Assembly (NCBI GenBank): GCA_013397115.1 | Contig: VWZW01002312.1 | Coordinates: forward strand, 836,425 to 900,424 | Source of the DNA: Edolisoma coerulescens | Taxonomy: Eukaryota > Chordata > Aves > Passeriformes > Campephagidae | Length of the DNA stretch: 64,000 nucleotides | Direction: 5' to 3' | In this document: in pieces, positions 10,801 to 25,100 of the stretch | Layout: every line of letters starts with the position of its first letter | How positions within the stretch are numbered: position 1 is the first letter of the stretch | Program-made: the position numbers and the translations under genes | The notes under the pieces: model-generated | Told to the model about the DNA's origin: nothing | The model's input: only the letters and a program-made list of their open reading frames with translations | Databases searched by the model: none

Positions 10801-13800
10801 AGTTCATTCAAATGACTAAAATGAGTTGTGTTTTTAAATGAGACTTGACAAGTGATCAGCCTTGGAGAATCTGGAGTCAGAATGTACGGATTAATGGTGC
10901 AAATTAACACAACTTATTCCCCATTGCATTAAGTGAAGATATGTTGCTTTACACCCCTTGAGGGTTTATCTAAGAGGCTTCAAACTCATGGTCTCACATT
11001 GCTAAATCTCTCATGCTAAAGAAGAATAAGGCTCATACATTTTGAGTCTATATGAAACAGGCCAAGGAGGAATCATTCCGTCATCAGAACTGAAATTTAG
11101 TTGATGCCTGTAAAAATGTAAATAAAAAACTTACTTCTCAAAAAAAAAAAAAAAAGAAAAGAGTAGCTGGGAGGGGTGGGGTTTGGAAGGGGGCTTCTCT
11201 TGGAATGCAATTGCAACGTCATTTGTCTGCTCCAAAGAAAAAAATGGATAACCACCAAATGTAGAATTTTTGTGACTTTTTTTTCCAAAAATGGCAAACT
11301 CAAAGCATTCTCAAAGTTAAGATCAAACTCTAGCAAATTTTGTGCATCCTGAAATAGCACTTCATTTCGGAAATACAGAAGGTGCAGGTGGTACAGCTGA
11401 ATATACAGAGCTGAGCAGACTGGGAAGAAAACTTAATCTTTCAGACTGGTGCTCTGGAAAAGGCCACATAGATGTAGTTGCTCAGGTGATTTCTCTAGGC
11501 ATTACATTAAGCATAAGCACAAAGGAACAAACAGTTCCAGGTAACAGTCACTTACACAGCTGTTCAGGGAAAAAGAGTATTTTTTGAAAGAAAATTAGGC
11601 TAGTTCATATGTATTTAAAACACCTAATGAACAAGTCTAAATAAACTAACTACCACCACCAAAAATAACAGATAAAGTATTAAGTCAGTTGCACTTCTAA
11701 CTTGTGAACATGAACTCTTAAAAGAATCAAAAACATACATCTGAAGGTTCAGCCCAGCAGGGCTGGCTATCTGTCTGGCAGGTAGGTGCCAGAGACACCA
11801 CAGGAACCAGTCAATCCCCTGCTCCTGGGTGCTCCCAAGGTATTTTCTGACCAGTAGCTTGAAGGTGCAGCAAACAACACATTTTCAGAGCACGATAAGG
11901 CTGGTGCACTGCCCATGCACAGGATTAGCCTGCTGCTATAAGCTTTAGTCTAGATCATAAGAAAATCAGAAAATGGATTGTGTAGTATTAGTTCAGCTTC
12001 AGCTGGCACTATGGAACTCAGGACCCTCTGCCCAAAGGCATCTCACACCTCAGAAATTTGACATGATCTGTGTATCAACTGCTGTACCTCACCAAGTGGA
12101 TAAACCTCAGCTGAAGGGGGTATCTATGGCTAGACCAATGATTTGCTGTGACATTCAGTCCTATTTCTATGCTGAAAGTTACAACAAATTAGTGCAAGGT
12201 GTGCAAGAACTTTTTAACCAAGATTTGTGATAAGGCTGAAAGTAGTTTCATTTCTGTTATCTAAGTTTTCATCTGAGCCCTCCCCTCTTCCATCACAAAA
12301 TTTGGTGCTTTGTAGCCTGGTACTTGCTCCTGATGGAACTGTGCCACACCACTGGATAGATCAGGGATATAACCAAAACCTGTTTGTCTCCTCCAGTAAC
12401 TCATAACCAGTGACTACTGGATATATGTAAAGAACAAGGCATTGATTGTTTAAATTTAGGCCCTTGATCAAGTTGTGACAGGTTCTTCAAAAATGTTCAG
12501 CCTACCTGAATTTAAGAAAACTGCAGTTCTATCACGTAAGTCAAGAGGAGCCGAACCAGATTGACACAGGCTGCTTTTGGATATTCTACCCATAGGAGGC
12601 CAAGGCATAATTTCAGATAGAATGAAAATTCTAATACTGCTAATCCCCTCAGAATTCTTGGAATATTTGGGGGAGGCATAATAAGTTACTTCTCAAAAGC
12701 CTTTCTGTCTTTACTGTTTCTCTAAAAAGGCAAGTGCTAGTTGAGAGGGTACTGAGGTAATGATGCTCATGATCTAAATGTGATCAAATTTTATAGGAGA
12801 AAACTCAATATTGCTGTGAAGCACATGGCTGCAAAAGCCAACCTGTGATGGAAAATCAAAGGCTACTTTTCCAACAGTAGGTAACCCAGATTGAAAAGAA
12901 AAGGTCTGCTTGATCTTCCACATATTTTCAATTTCAGAGAAAGTATGATAGGATAAATTAGGTTTGATGGGACCATGGCAGGTCAGCCTTTTCAACCTTC
13001 TACTCAAAACAGTGTCAACTGAGAGGGTTGAGTGGTTTTCTCAGGGTTTTAGACAGTATGATCTTGAAAAACTCCAAGTATTTTATTTGAACATTTTAAA
13101 AATTAATCTAATTCTGAACTCCATGAAAATGTCTGAGTGTTAGTACAAAGTTTCTAGGAGATTTTAAATACTGACTCATTCTGCTGCTGTACTTCAGATG
13201 AGCTTTTTCCTTTTGACACATTTTTTGGCACTCTAAGGAACAACATTACTCTGATAGCTGCTTCCTCCAGCCACCCTGTCTTATGCAGAAGGCCAAATAT
13301 GTGTGGAGGTCTGGCAGGTTAGTTGCCTCAGAAACATGAAACAGGGGTTCTCCTTCTTAGATTTTGCTGTTACTTTTCTGCCGAGACTCGTGATGCAAAA
13401 TGAAAAGCTATTAATTAACCCCATTTATGTAAAGAACTGTTTATCTACCTCACAATTTGTTTAAAAAGATATATGCTAATAATGTATTTCTACCACTGAT
13501 TAAAGTCTTAATGTTCACAATCAGGCAGGGAGGGTCTTAAATTCATTGCAATGGAATACAAGCAAAGTGTGGCTGCAGCAAGGGACATCTTGAAGTCTTT
13601 TTCCCTTGTTGCACTGTGCACAGGAGATGACCATTTCACATCAAGCATCTCAGAGCAAAGCTGGAAGAATATCTGCACTTCTAGCCAAGCGGCACGATTC
13701 AGGATATGCCCAAGATCATTGACAACATGATTATGTCTCTCCTCTCCTTGCCTGAGATGGTTCAGACTAATAATACGACCTAAGGTTTGTCTAAAGAACT

Positions 13801-15686
13801 TGAGAGCTGAAGGTGAATTCTGTCTCAAGGCTTTCCTGCTCCTTTTTCTTGAGCAGGAATCACTGACATAACAAGAAAATCGTGGAAAACTGCCCACCAA
13901 CCATCTCAAATGAAGCTTGCTCAACTTTGTATTGCTTCTATTTTTCAAATCAGCTGGTACCTAGTGGGTGAAAAGGTACTAGTGAAAAGTCTCTCAGCAC
14001 AGTCAGCAACATGCTGTCCTAAATTAGGGAGGGGAAAGCAGCACCCTGCGGGGACACAGGATCATGGTTTGAACCTCTTCTACCTGGCTGCTCATCTGTT
14101 CTAAAGAGGAGGGTACTTTCTCTTCACGGAGGTAAATCAGTCTCCATGTCTGCCAGGGAAAAAAGTGCTTAAATAAGCTAGCTAACAGGACAGACATGGT
14201 TTAAAAACCCAGACTGGAGAAAGAACATTTATTTATTTAAGTTAGGCAGCCCAGGTAGAACCCTCCTGGCATATCCATTTTACATGTGTCTATATGCCTT
14301 GTTTGGAAGTAATCTTTACTGTGTGTTTTAAAGTGTACGTAGATTATTAAATCAGGTTTTTTAAAAGTGGCCATTTTCTCTTAGTGTGCATCAGGAGTTA
14401 AATCAAAAAACATAAACTGTACAGAAGGATTTCTTCGCAGTTGTGAGTCATTCGGTGTACTATATGTTACTTCCTTTTTTTTTATTTTTCAGATTTTTCC
14501 CATTGCTGACAGTTTAAAAAATGTCAGCCTTGTCTTAAATTCTGTCTAATTGGAAATACAAAATAATCAGTGGTTCTTCAATTATGCTCTTTAGTTAAAA
14601 AATGTCACTGTGATGCAAGTAAATCAGTTGCGCAAAGTACTTCAGGGCAGAGATGTAAGAAACTTCCACCAATTACTAGAGGAGTAAAAACTGTGAAATA
14701 TGACTATTTTAACACTTTATCATAAAATAACTTGTGCACTTCATTCTGCTATATTCACAGCCTTTTGCTGATCTTTTGAATGTATTCAGCCTAAGATTAG
14801 AAATGTTGAAAATTTTTTATTACTCTCAAAGTTTTAAAAGTCCCAATTCTCTTGCCAAATTAAATGGAAAAAAATGTGATCAAACTTCAGTTCACTGACA
14901 CCATCAGCACTTCTGCAATGGGTCTGAGTAAAATACAGACATTTGTAGCCAGTGTGGTGGTTGCTCTGTCAGCGACTGAATGGCGGATGAAATTCCTGAA
15001 AACTGAAGCGTGCAAGTTTGACAGCAACATGACAAGGCAGTTGTTGGCTACGAACAACCAAGCACAATGGATTTGGCTCTGTCAGACATAATATAGAACC
15101 ATGTGGTTAATGTCTCATGCAGGCAGAAATGGAAAGAGCTAATCAGCCATCTACTACAGGGGTAGGTAAGACCGGGATATCCGTAGTGATGAAATGAGAA
15201 ATTAAGTCCAGTTTCAGAAAATTCTGAATTTCAGAAAATACGACACCTAGCTCCTATGTAAAAGTAAATAGACTAGCTATCCAAATAAGGTGAAGTAATT
15301 AATATCTCTGAGAGTCTGGACTGAATATCCACATCCAGCTGGAAATTCACAGGGAATTTTGGTGGTTTTGGGCCCAGGTTATAACTTCTTTCTAATTTCT
15401 GCAGTTTTTAGTCAGCCAGGATGTGTAACATAATGAGTGCAGATTTGCCAAGGCAATGTGCTCCAGGAAGTGTCCCTTGTACAAGTGGTCTGGGCAGAAT
15501 GAGGGATTGGCTCACTACAGGAATTCTTCTAAATTCATTTTCAGTCAGGAAAATATACAAGTAGCATCAAGAAGTTTACTCAAAACACCCTGACCACTAC
15601 CCTAAAGATTCAACTACATATCTTGAAACTGATGAAGCGAGAGACAATTCTAGGCAAATGTGGTTTGAGGACATGGCACCAGCTTA

Positions 15687-15710
15687 AGTGTGATGTAAAG
15701 TGTGATGTAA
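15687..15710 (-). repeat. two perfect 12-bp tandem copies in RAB3C 3' UTR
   Basis: AGTGTGATGTAA occurs twice in direct succession on the plus strand, about 215 nt past the RAB3C stop. On the transcript strand this reads as two copies of TTACATCACACT. It may be a replication-slippage duplication or a pair of binding sites; no known motif is assigned. Confidence 0.8.
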
Positions 15711-15925
15711 AACAGTAAAAAGAAAAGAGAAATTAATATACAACCTGCATGCAAAAGCCAGATTCTAAAATATGCATCATCCTTTCAGACTAAAAACTGC
15801 TTGATCCCCATATGCATGTTCTCCCAATTAAATTAATAAGACAGTATAAATAAAGGCATATAGACCATTCATAAACACTCTGTTGGCAACAGAACACACT
15901 GGAGCTGCCTTTGCTGATAGCTGCA

Positions 15926-16113
15926 TTAGCAGCTGCAGTTGGGCTGCTGTGGAGGAGGGGTGTCCTTTAGCTGTGTGTTCTGGTTGCTGGCAGCAATGGT
16001 GGGATTCGTCTCCAGACTTTCCGACATTTTGTCACAGATGATATCCACAAGTCGCTCAAACGTCTGCTTGACATTAATGTTTTCCTTGGCACTTGTTTCA
16101 AAAAATTCAAATC
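15926..16113 (-). CDS. RAB3C: RAB3C terminal coding exon (C-terminal 61 residues and stop)
   Basis: Last coding exon of a Rab3 small GTPase, which cycles between GDP and GTP on synaptic and secretory vesicles and regulates docking and exocytosis with effectors such as RIM and rabphilin. On the minus strand an acceptor (TTTTCTTAG) precedes an exon starting GATTTGAATTT. Its first two bases complete a Gly codon split with the upstream exon. The peptide starts FEFFETSAKENINVKQTFER, which carries the G5 guanine-binding motif SAK, and continues DIICDKMSESLE. The Asn/Gln/Pro-rich tail ends PPPQQPNCSC. The terminal Cys-x-Cys is the geranylgeranylation signal for membrane attachment. The stop is TAA at 15926-15928. 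Among Rab3 paralogues, ETSAK, SESLET and the QNT...LK.TPPP tail fit RAB3C best. RAB3A has a different tail, and RAB3B, although it also ends NCSC, has different residues before it. No frameshift or premature stop is seen. Confidence 0.96.
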
Positions 16114-19100
16114 CTAAGAAAATAAACCACATGTTTATGTTCTATGCATATTTCAGCATCTCCAATAAATATACAAACTTCTCTTGACCAAGAGACATTC
16201 AGAAACAAAACATGTGAGAGCACACATATGAAAGAAGAGCAGTTAAAACTGTAACACAATCAGAGTAAGTAAACTAGTGCTACTGGCTTTATACAAAGCC
16301 AGATGAAGTCAGTACTGCTCCAAATCTATTCCCTTCGAAAAAGTCTACTTTAAAACAGTTTAATCTAAAAATTGATACCTGTTTGAGAGTATTATTTTAG
16401 TAATGCCCCATATATATAGCCATTGAGAATCAGTAATCTGCTGCTCCATCTCTAAGTCTTACATGGGGCCAAAGGGATTCCCAGCTCCACAAACCAAACT
16501 AATAAAAAGATGCAGAAATGCACATAAGGAAGAAAACAATTAATTTATAAACAAGGATTTTTTTTGTCTATTCATTCCCAGTGATTAACCCAAAGGCAAA
16601 AACCAGAGCTATCCTTAGCCCATAAGGGACACTGGAAGATTTTACGGAGCAGAGACAGCTTTTCTAAGCTCACTGGAGACAGTTTGCCTAAGTTCTCTCT
16701 TCTGCCCCGACTTGTAGCACGTTTCACCTCCCACATGTGTCTCACTCATCTAGGCCAGGTTTGCAGCTTGGTGGTCAGACTGCACCTAGAAGGCTTCTGC
16801 CAGTGCTGGGTCTTCCTATGTGCTTGTTTCCTTTGCAAAGCATTTGTCTTCTTTAAATTATTGTTTGCTAGGACTTTTCCCACATGCTCTACCTTTTTCC
16901 CCTACAAGTTACAACATTGCTCACCTATTCCCTGATAATTCAAAACTTTCTTCCACTCCTGTCTTTCCACTAGCTATGGGCTCAGCATTGAAACAGTTTA
17001 CAAAACATCTGATTCACTGGTAGTTTTACAGAAGCCTTTTCATAGTCTGGCTTAGCCTTTGCATAACTATTCTGATTCTTTCTAATTAAATCTGAATATT
17101 AATGTGCAATCACCACTGTCATTAATGGTGAGAAAAATCCCAGTCAGAAAATTTCAGTCACTTGAAACTCCTGGCAGAAAGACAGAAAACAGATCTTTGT
17201 GGGTATGGTGGTTTGGTTTTGGGTTTTTTTTAATGTTTTGTTTTATTCTGTTTTGAAAGGCCACAAGAAATTTAAATGCAACTACTTTGGTCACATTGAT
17301 ATTATGTATTCAGCATGCCATCTAAACAGAATGTAATGTACACATTCAGTCCTATAACTGTTTTCCATTCAGCTTTTGCATATTTGAGTTCTACCCTAGA
17401 ATTACCTCAGATAATTATATTTAGCTTAGCATGATATCCCAGCAAGAAGTAATAAGCAATGTACAAACTCAACTCTGAATTTTTTTTCATATTTTTAATT
17501 ACATAAGATGCCTTGGACTGAAGTATCACAAAGTACTAAAATTTTTAAATGCACAGGAGCTAACCACTGGCCAAAGCTAGTGTTCATAGGGAGTTCAGAG
17601 AATAAGAGCTATAAATATTGTACAGAGATTCAGTCAGTCATATGACTTCTGTTAGTATCAGGAAGAAGTGTAAGGGTAAGCTCACCAGTATGAGAACACA
17701 TTGCTGTAAAAACTTTTCCATTCCACATTTCTCTAGAAAGCAGGAAAACTGTCAATAATAAAAGACCATCTACAAAAATTATGTATTGGGATATAGTTTG
17801 AATCTACATGGTATTGCTTTAGTTTAGCTTTGCTCACACATTTCCTTTGTTCTAAACTAGAAGGAAAATGAGGAAAGCCAGTGTAGCATCATTTGCTGGT
17901 GGCTTTGGCCTTCCTGCAGAGCTCCATGCAGGAGAAAACTGTTCAGATCATTTGGGAGCTGCTTGAGGGAAGGAAGATCCTCTAAAATTTCAGTATGCTG
18001 TGTTGAAACCCAGATGCAACTCCAGCCCAGAAACACAGTCAAGAATCTTCCACAACTTTACTGTCTTCTCCACAGGAAGGAGAAGGAAAACAGCTGTTCC
18101 ACAGAGGAACAAGCAGAATCACAGGGCAGAAGGGTTGAGTGACAATGAGGGAATGGTACACCAAAGCTTTGGAGAAGATAGAAGAACAATGAATCTTAAG
18201 GACATTTAGGAGTGGAACAGATTTTACAGTTATAAAAATGGAATAACGAGCACAATAGATGATCATGAAATAGCAGATACGACATCTAGGTAAGACATCT
18301 GGACAGACAAAAGCAGAAAGTGAAAGTAAAAGAGTCACAAAGAAGAGAGGAGACCCATGTCAAGAAATACTATAACAAGCATAAGATCAAGAAACTATCA
18401 TGGTGAGGAGGTTTTGCATAAGAACATCATGAGAAGGCACCCATTCCCCAGATAAAAAGGAGGGTTACAGAATGTCAAGAACAAAAAAATTGATTCAAAT
18501 AAAACACAGCTGTGGTGGTTTCTATGGAATTTCAGATATGATTTTGATATAAGAAGGAAATTGCAGTTATAGCAGTGGTGTAGTTGGATATCAGACCATG
18601 ATGGTATTCCATCACCCTAGACATTAATTGCCTGGACCTTCTAGGCTACGCTTTGCTGCATAGATGAGACAATGGACAGACCTGTGAGAAAGTGGCTGAG
18701 TACCCAACTGCCTCCACGACAAAACTAATGCTTTATTCTTTACCAGAACTGCACAGGTGGGGATTTTGGACAGTCTTGGAAATTATCCCTAACAGCTCCT
18801 GGTGTATAGGCCTATGATAGGTACTATTTATATTCTTGAATGTGTAAATAAACATCTCAAGAAGAGGATGCGGCATACTTGTGGGCTCCTCCCAGGCCAT
18901 TCCTGCTGTAAAAGAGATTCAGCAAAGGTAAGACACTTGCAGATGGTCCATGGAAACTATTCTTGCAGGTGCATAAATGGTCACACAGAAGAGTCTTTTG
19001 AAGCCAGTTAAGACAGTTAAAAGCTTTGTGCAGTTTCTGGCAATCACTGTCACAGCATCATGGTATGTACTGAGCAAGTAGGACTATCTGGATCACAAGA

Positions 19101-22100
19101 ATTCAGCAGAACAGGAGTTCAGAATCCCATTTGATGCAGCCAAAGGGACATTACAAAGGCCCTTACAAGAGAGGCTCCTGTAACAACCTGCACAGCAACT
19201 GGCTGTCCTGGGCAAGGGATTTAATTTTTCATGTGAATGTTACCTTATGCAAGATATCCCAATAAATTAGATTGGTTCTTTTGCCTTGTTTGTCTATTTA
19301 ACGAAATCCTGCCTGTGGAACTGTTTCAAAGACCTATACAGCATTTTTCCTAGCAGAGAGTGCCTAGAATCAACACTCAAATTCTGGTTGTTTTCATTCT
19401 GTCATGGAATATTTTGCAGATCCTTTTCCCCATGACACCTCCTTCTCTCTTGACTCATCTTGCAATTATTTTACTAATGGCTCTTAGACACTCTAAGCTT
19501 CTAAAATCCCCATGCATGACAGCCTCAGTTCTATGACTTTTAATACTTTCTTCAGGGTTTTTTTCCACTCCTCATTATTAATGCAGAGAAAAGAGTTTCC
19601 ATGGGAGTATAAGTGTGAAGTGAGGCAGCTATCTGGTGATGCCCAGGGAAGCAGAGCTCAAAGAACACCCTGTTCCCACCACCTGTGATGATCTGTACTG
19701 CTGATGTGGATGAGGCCAGGCAGAGAAGATTATTGCAAAGACATGACAAGCCCAAGGTAGGTAAGGCAGAAGAGAGCTGAAACTCAGAAAATCCAAAACA
19801 TCAAAGTGTTGCCTGAACATTTGTATGAAGTGTGTGGAACATGCAAATAGGATATTTTAATTTAAGTGCCTACATTGTGTTTTATTCAGTTTTCCCTTGC
19901 TGATTCTTTCCCTTATCTACCTCTTTCCCTACTACTGGCTCAAAGAAAGCTGGCAAGCTCTTGTCAGCTCCCACAGAGCACTACAGGAGCAGGGCTAGAC
20001 AGGGCAGTGGCGTGGTGCTGTTGTTCACCTGCTGATCTACAATGCACACAGAGCAGTTAGATGGCTTCCCTGAATTGTACACAGCCAGAATTACTGACTT
20101 TATACCCTCTCTGCCTCACACGTGTGCTGGCTCTGTAGAGGCTCCTTCACGACTGCTCATTAACACTTGTTTATGTCTGCTTTCAAAACATAGGGTAGAA
20201 AAAAGCCCAGAAAGCAGAGTCATATGCAAAAAGAAGAACATTATGCACCCTCTCGTCTTCCTGAGAAAACGTGACATCAAGAGCACACGCTAGACAGCAA
20301 ATTTTAAGCACAGTTCCACAGACAATAAAGACAAGACCTATGCTAATGTTTCATCAGTTGATCAGGAAGGCATTTTGGTTTCAGAGTGTTTGTCTACAAC
20401 CAAGGCAATTTCACTTATCACCCCTGATGTTATGTTTTACAGATGTCCACAAGGGTGTGTTCCCTCAATAACTATCCTTCTAACCTTTCATGAAGACAAG
20501 CTTGAACTGTGGTCCTTAGCGCTGCTTTTTTCAGTGCCTTGTTCAATCCAGTATCATGAGGAGCAGTAGGAGACTGCAACATCAGAGCAAGAAATGGCTG
20601 CAGAAAGCTGTTCCCTTTGTAAGAGTGGTATGTAAAAGGCAGAATCTAGGAAGTCATGGGAATTATTAATTTAACAATGTCATTTTATATAAAGGAGAGG
20701 AGTTGATTAGGCCTTATTTTCTTGGAAATGCATCCTGGGCCATTCTGAGGGGGCACTGGCAGCCACTTACCTTCTTTCCTGCTACAAATAGTACCTAGTA
20801 AGTTTTTAATTCACATTACAGGCTGTCAGTCAAGGCAACTGCAAGACCTTTCTGCTCTGCTCAGATGTCCACTTCCTCAGAACTGTCAATATTTTTTAGT
20901 CAGACAAGACATATATGGCATGACTGCAAAGGTCATCTCTCCTAGGAAACTGGGCTGAAAGTAGCTGCAGACTACTGCTGTTCTTCAAAGAATCTCCTAC
21001 ATCAGCAACTATCTGGTTCTGGCAGTAGATCTGGTTATACTGTGCTTTGCTCTCTAGATCAGTAGGATGGGATCTCTCCTGTCCTAACAAGCCCAAGTGC
21101 TGGACTATGTTAAGAAAAGTATTAAAACAGTATTAAGAAGAGGACTCTGCTAATATTATCTCAGTGAAGAGCAGTGCTTTATCACCATTCAACATTGAGA
21201 ATTAAAAGGGAGGTAAAGATTATTAACAGAAATGCTAAGGTATTTATCCAATCTTTAGGATGGCCAAATTTATTAACTAAAAAAAAAGCTAAAGAGGGAC
21301 TGTCAGCTGTGGCAGAATGGGCAGACCCAACGGGCAGTTACTGGTCATGCTCTAGCTAACACCTCATTTTCCAGTCTTTCAGAACAGAAGGTTTCATATA
21401 AATTCCAGTTGTATTGATTTTGATTGTGGTTTCCAGATATCTTTTAAATGAGTGCATTTGGGCAATAAATTAGATTTCTGGCAAAGATATTTTTTGTGTG
21501 CTTACAGGAGACGTTGGCTGAGAAAACCCTTCTTCTCATTGTTATTAAATAACTTTGCTATAAAGCGGCTCTCAGTATGTGAAAGCAATGGCAGGTTGGC
21601 GTTTCCCCCAGTAAAAGAACATCCTGGGGACAGGAGCCTTTAATTGCTCTGCCAATACCCTGTCTGTATTGTAACTAAACAGAAGACTGGTATTTGTCAG
21701 TGCTGTCAGTCTGTCTCTTTCCCCTGGAACTAACATTTGCCCATTAAAATGACCTAAAAACGGGTGAAGGATGGAAGTTTGAACAGGCATATTGCTTCAC
21801 TATCCAATTATTTTCATTTTTAATGCAAAGTTAGATGCAGCCATATGTCCGTGCTCTCTAAGCTGTGGGTGACCCTCCCTTGTGCACCACAGCCTCCAGT
21901 CAGCCACAGAGGCAAAGCAGAACTTGCTGTTGTAGCAAACTGTGCTGAGGTGTCAGCTCCCACTTGGTTCCTGATTTACATGTCAAAATTATAGCAAGAA
22001 AAATGCCTCTTCAGTTCAGCGCCTAAACTCACAGCTGCCTGGTACCCCCAGTGTGCCCACAGATGCCTAATGTAGGCACTACCCACAGGCTCATATCCCA

Positions 22101-25100
22101 AGGCAAGGGAAGGTACACTACAGTCCTGATGCTGGGGAGCTGCTGCCTTTTGCCCCAGCCCAGGAAGGATTCAGAAACCAGTCATGTTCCTGCTCCATCT
22201 CAGCAGCAGGTCTGCTTTTGCAGGCTGGGTCAGATCACATACAAGTGCACCCTGTGTAAACCCACAACACTGACAAATGCCCCACTTTCACGCTTACTGG
22301 CATGCTAAATGGTTTAATTTGAAGAAATGTAATCACAGCTCAATTGTGTCTCTGTCATCTCCTTGGCACGACTATTACCTACTTCAATATATATGAGCCA
22401 AGAACAAAATGAAAACAAAGTAGGCAGGGCAGGATGATTCTGTTTGAAGTAAGAATTTTTCTTCTTGTTTTTGGTGGAATTTATTTTCAAAGCACTGGGA
22501 ATCGAGGAGAGAGAGAAAAAGAAGAAAAAAAGAAAAAGAATAAGAGAGAAAGAGAGAAAGAGAACAAGAGAGAGAAAGAGAGAAAGAAAGGAAGAGAAGT
22601 GGAAATAAAGACTTGAAGAAATGGCCCAAATGAAAAGAGAAAAGATGAAGATAAGGTATGTAGTTACATCTGAGGGGTAAAATGACTGTCTCTCTGAGTG
22701 ACAAGCTGTGGAGGTGCATTAAAGTCACAGGCACTGCTGACCATGAGGCACATAATATTCAGAGGCCTTTGCAGATGCCCTGAATCCAGTGTGAGGGCTG
22801 GTTTCTGCTGCCCCTTGCAGAAGAGAACGTGAGAGCTCACCCAGAAAGGGCTCGTTTCATTTTGTTTTCTGACATTGGTTGTTGGCCTCTAGGAGAGACA
22901 GCATGCCAGGATAAATTTAGAAAGTAGGCAAGTGCAACCTAGGGCATGCTCGGACATGATGAATGCCCCCAGCCATGGATGATTCTGGATGGCAAAGCAT
23001 AAGAATAATCTAAAAAACCAAAGAACACATGAAAAATGATGTGTCTAATTAGCATGCACAGCAGAGTGTCCCAGATAAATGGAGAAACTGTATGTCAAAC
23101 TGTATGTGCAATTATCCATTTGCCTGTGCAGTTATTCAGACTCTATTCAAAGATCCATGCACACCTCTGCCTGCCAATCCTTAGCTGGAATGTAAATAAC
23201 AATATCAGTGTATCATACGGACCGTGAATAGAAGAACCAAGACATCAAGCCACCTGTGAGTCACTCCTTTTTTTTCTTTTCTGACAATTGACACCAAACT
23301 TTTATGAATGTATGAATTTTGCTGAAAGGCATGAGAGTAATATCTCAGAAAGCTGTGTGAGTAACTCAGCTGGCAAGCGTGCAGGCACTTCGCTTACGAG
23401 AAGTTCCAACCCTGTTTAACTAAAATGCTTTAAAGCATGTAAGTGCTGACTATATTGGGATTTCACTCCATAGACAATCCATGTACTGCTCAGAGCAAGC
23501 ATTCATGAAGACACAAAATACCGTAAGAATTATATTCCATGCCCTTTTTTGGGAATGATTAAAGAATAAACTTCTTTAAGCGTGTTTGCTGTGATTACCA
23601 TATCAATATTAACATTGTGTTAAGTATTTCTCTCTACTGGCTGGTTTGCCATATTTCTACACTTTCTTGGAATGATATTTATATGAGGACAAGTTACATG
23701 ACTTTATTTGATCCCATCTGTTTTCATCTCATTTTAACCTTAGTCTTTTAATGATGCTATTGTGTTAAACGACCACAAACTGATTTCTGAAAAAAGCACT
23801 TAAAAAAATATTGAGTAGGGTGATAAGGAAGGACTAATGTGTGTCTTTGTGTCTTTATGCCTGGAGCAATTAAATATTCTGGGAATTACCGTATGGAGAA
23901 AAAGGAATATGACAGAGTTCTCTGAAACCCAGAGAGGTACAGAGTAGGTAACAGGAAACAATTGTACACTGTTTGTAAGAATATAATAGTGAAGAAAATT
24001 AAAATAAAACTATTAGGGAGCCAATTCAAAGGACAAGTAGATAGCAGATAAATTGTGCATATTTAAAGGATGTTGTGGGTGGCATGATTCTATATGGCCT
24101 TAAAGACATCATTGTACAAATCCATGGAAAAAATTACAAAAGGCCTATTGAATATAAATGCATTGCATTTGAGTCATGAGACCCACAAATATAATTTGCT
24201 ATGATCAGGGAAAGTATCACTGCATGCTTGCCAGTTCACACCTTTCACAAAACACCTACTAGACTGCTTGTAGCTATGATCCATGGTGGCATTGGCCACG
24301 TCATGTCATTAACAATAAATTTAAAACACATCTTCAAAGCAAACAAGACAGATTCTGACCTCATAAACATTCTGTAATTTTCCTTCAAGGTCAGGTCTGG
24401 GTTCCTAACTGTTCCTTCTCTCTTCTGCAGGCTTTGATTAATGCCATGAGAAAAGTACTCAGAGATACCACAGGATACTTCACTAGTTCAGCCAGACCTC
24501 CTCCAACAGTAATGAGACCTATTGCTGGTTGGTTTAAACCACTTGTTTGGGTTACACTTCAGAAATAAGTCAGCACAGAGATTTAAAGAAATGAATGATT
24601 GCACCTTGTTAGTAAACTTTAGGGCCACACTTTTCAGAGAGGTCAGGAGCCACAAGGAGGCCCCATTTTCCAGTAACACTGTTCTCAACAGAACACCCTG
24701 TTTCCCAGAGGGTTAAATGCCCAGTGCTCTTTTTGACCTTCTGAAAATTCACCCCAGAAGGTGCATGTATCATTTTCTCACTGACTTCAAATACACAAGG
24801 GCTGAAAATAAAACCACACTTGAGAACAGAGGGTGTCACAGCATAGTTTTTGAACAGCACTCATGAACTGTATTTGCTTGTAACTGTGTCTGCAATCAAC
24901 ATTGCATTCAAAGGGCCCACAGTTTTAAAATGTCTGGCTGGAGAGAAAAATCTATATTGTTATTTTTAAAACTTGTCTGTAAGAAACATTATCAAATTAT
25001 TGCCAGAGAAACAAAAGACAGTCCCATGTGTATAACACAGTGGGTGTCCTCCAAACCAGCCAGCAAGGCCAGTGCAGTTAGTCCAGTTAAGGGAAAGTCT

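Larger units (their letters stand above)
7866..15925 (-). other. RAB3C: putative long 3' UTR of RAB3C
   Basis: About 8 kb directly downstream of the RAB3C stop. It is AT-rich and contains no recognisable CR1, LTR or other transposon, unlike the flanks. It ends on the minus strand at an AATAAA (7890-7885) followed by a GU-rich element, a good poly(A) site. Minus-strand AATAAA hexamers also occur closer to the stop, at 14816-14821, 14481-14486 and 14228-14237, so shorter isoforms are possible. Neuronal Rab genes often have long 3' UTRs. That the transcript reaches the distal site is inference from sequence alone. Confidence 0.45.

Noticed and set aside
22384..22734. 116-codon minus-strand frame rich in Ser, Leu and Phe
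   Set aside because: It is the translation of the polypurine tract complement; low complexity.
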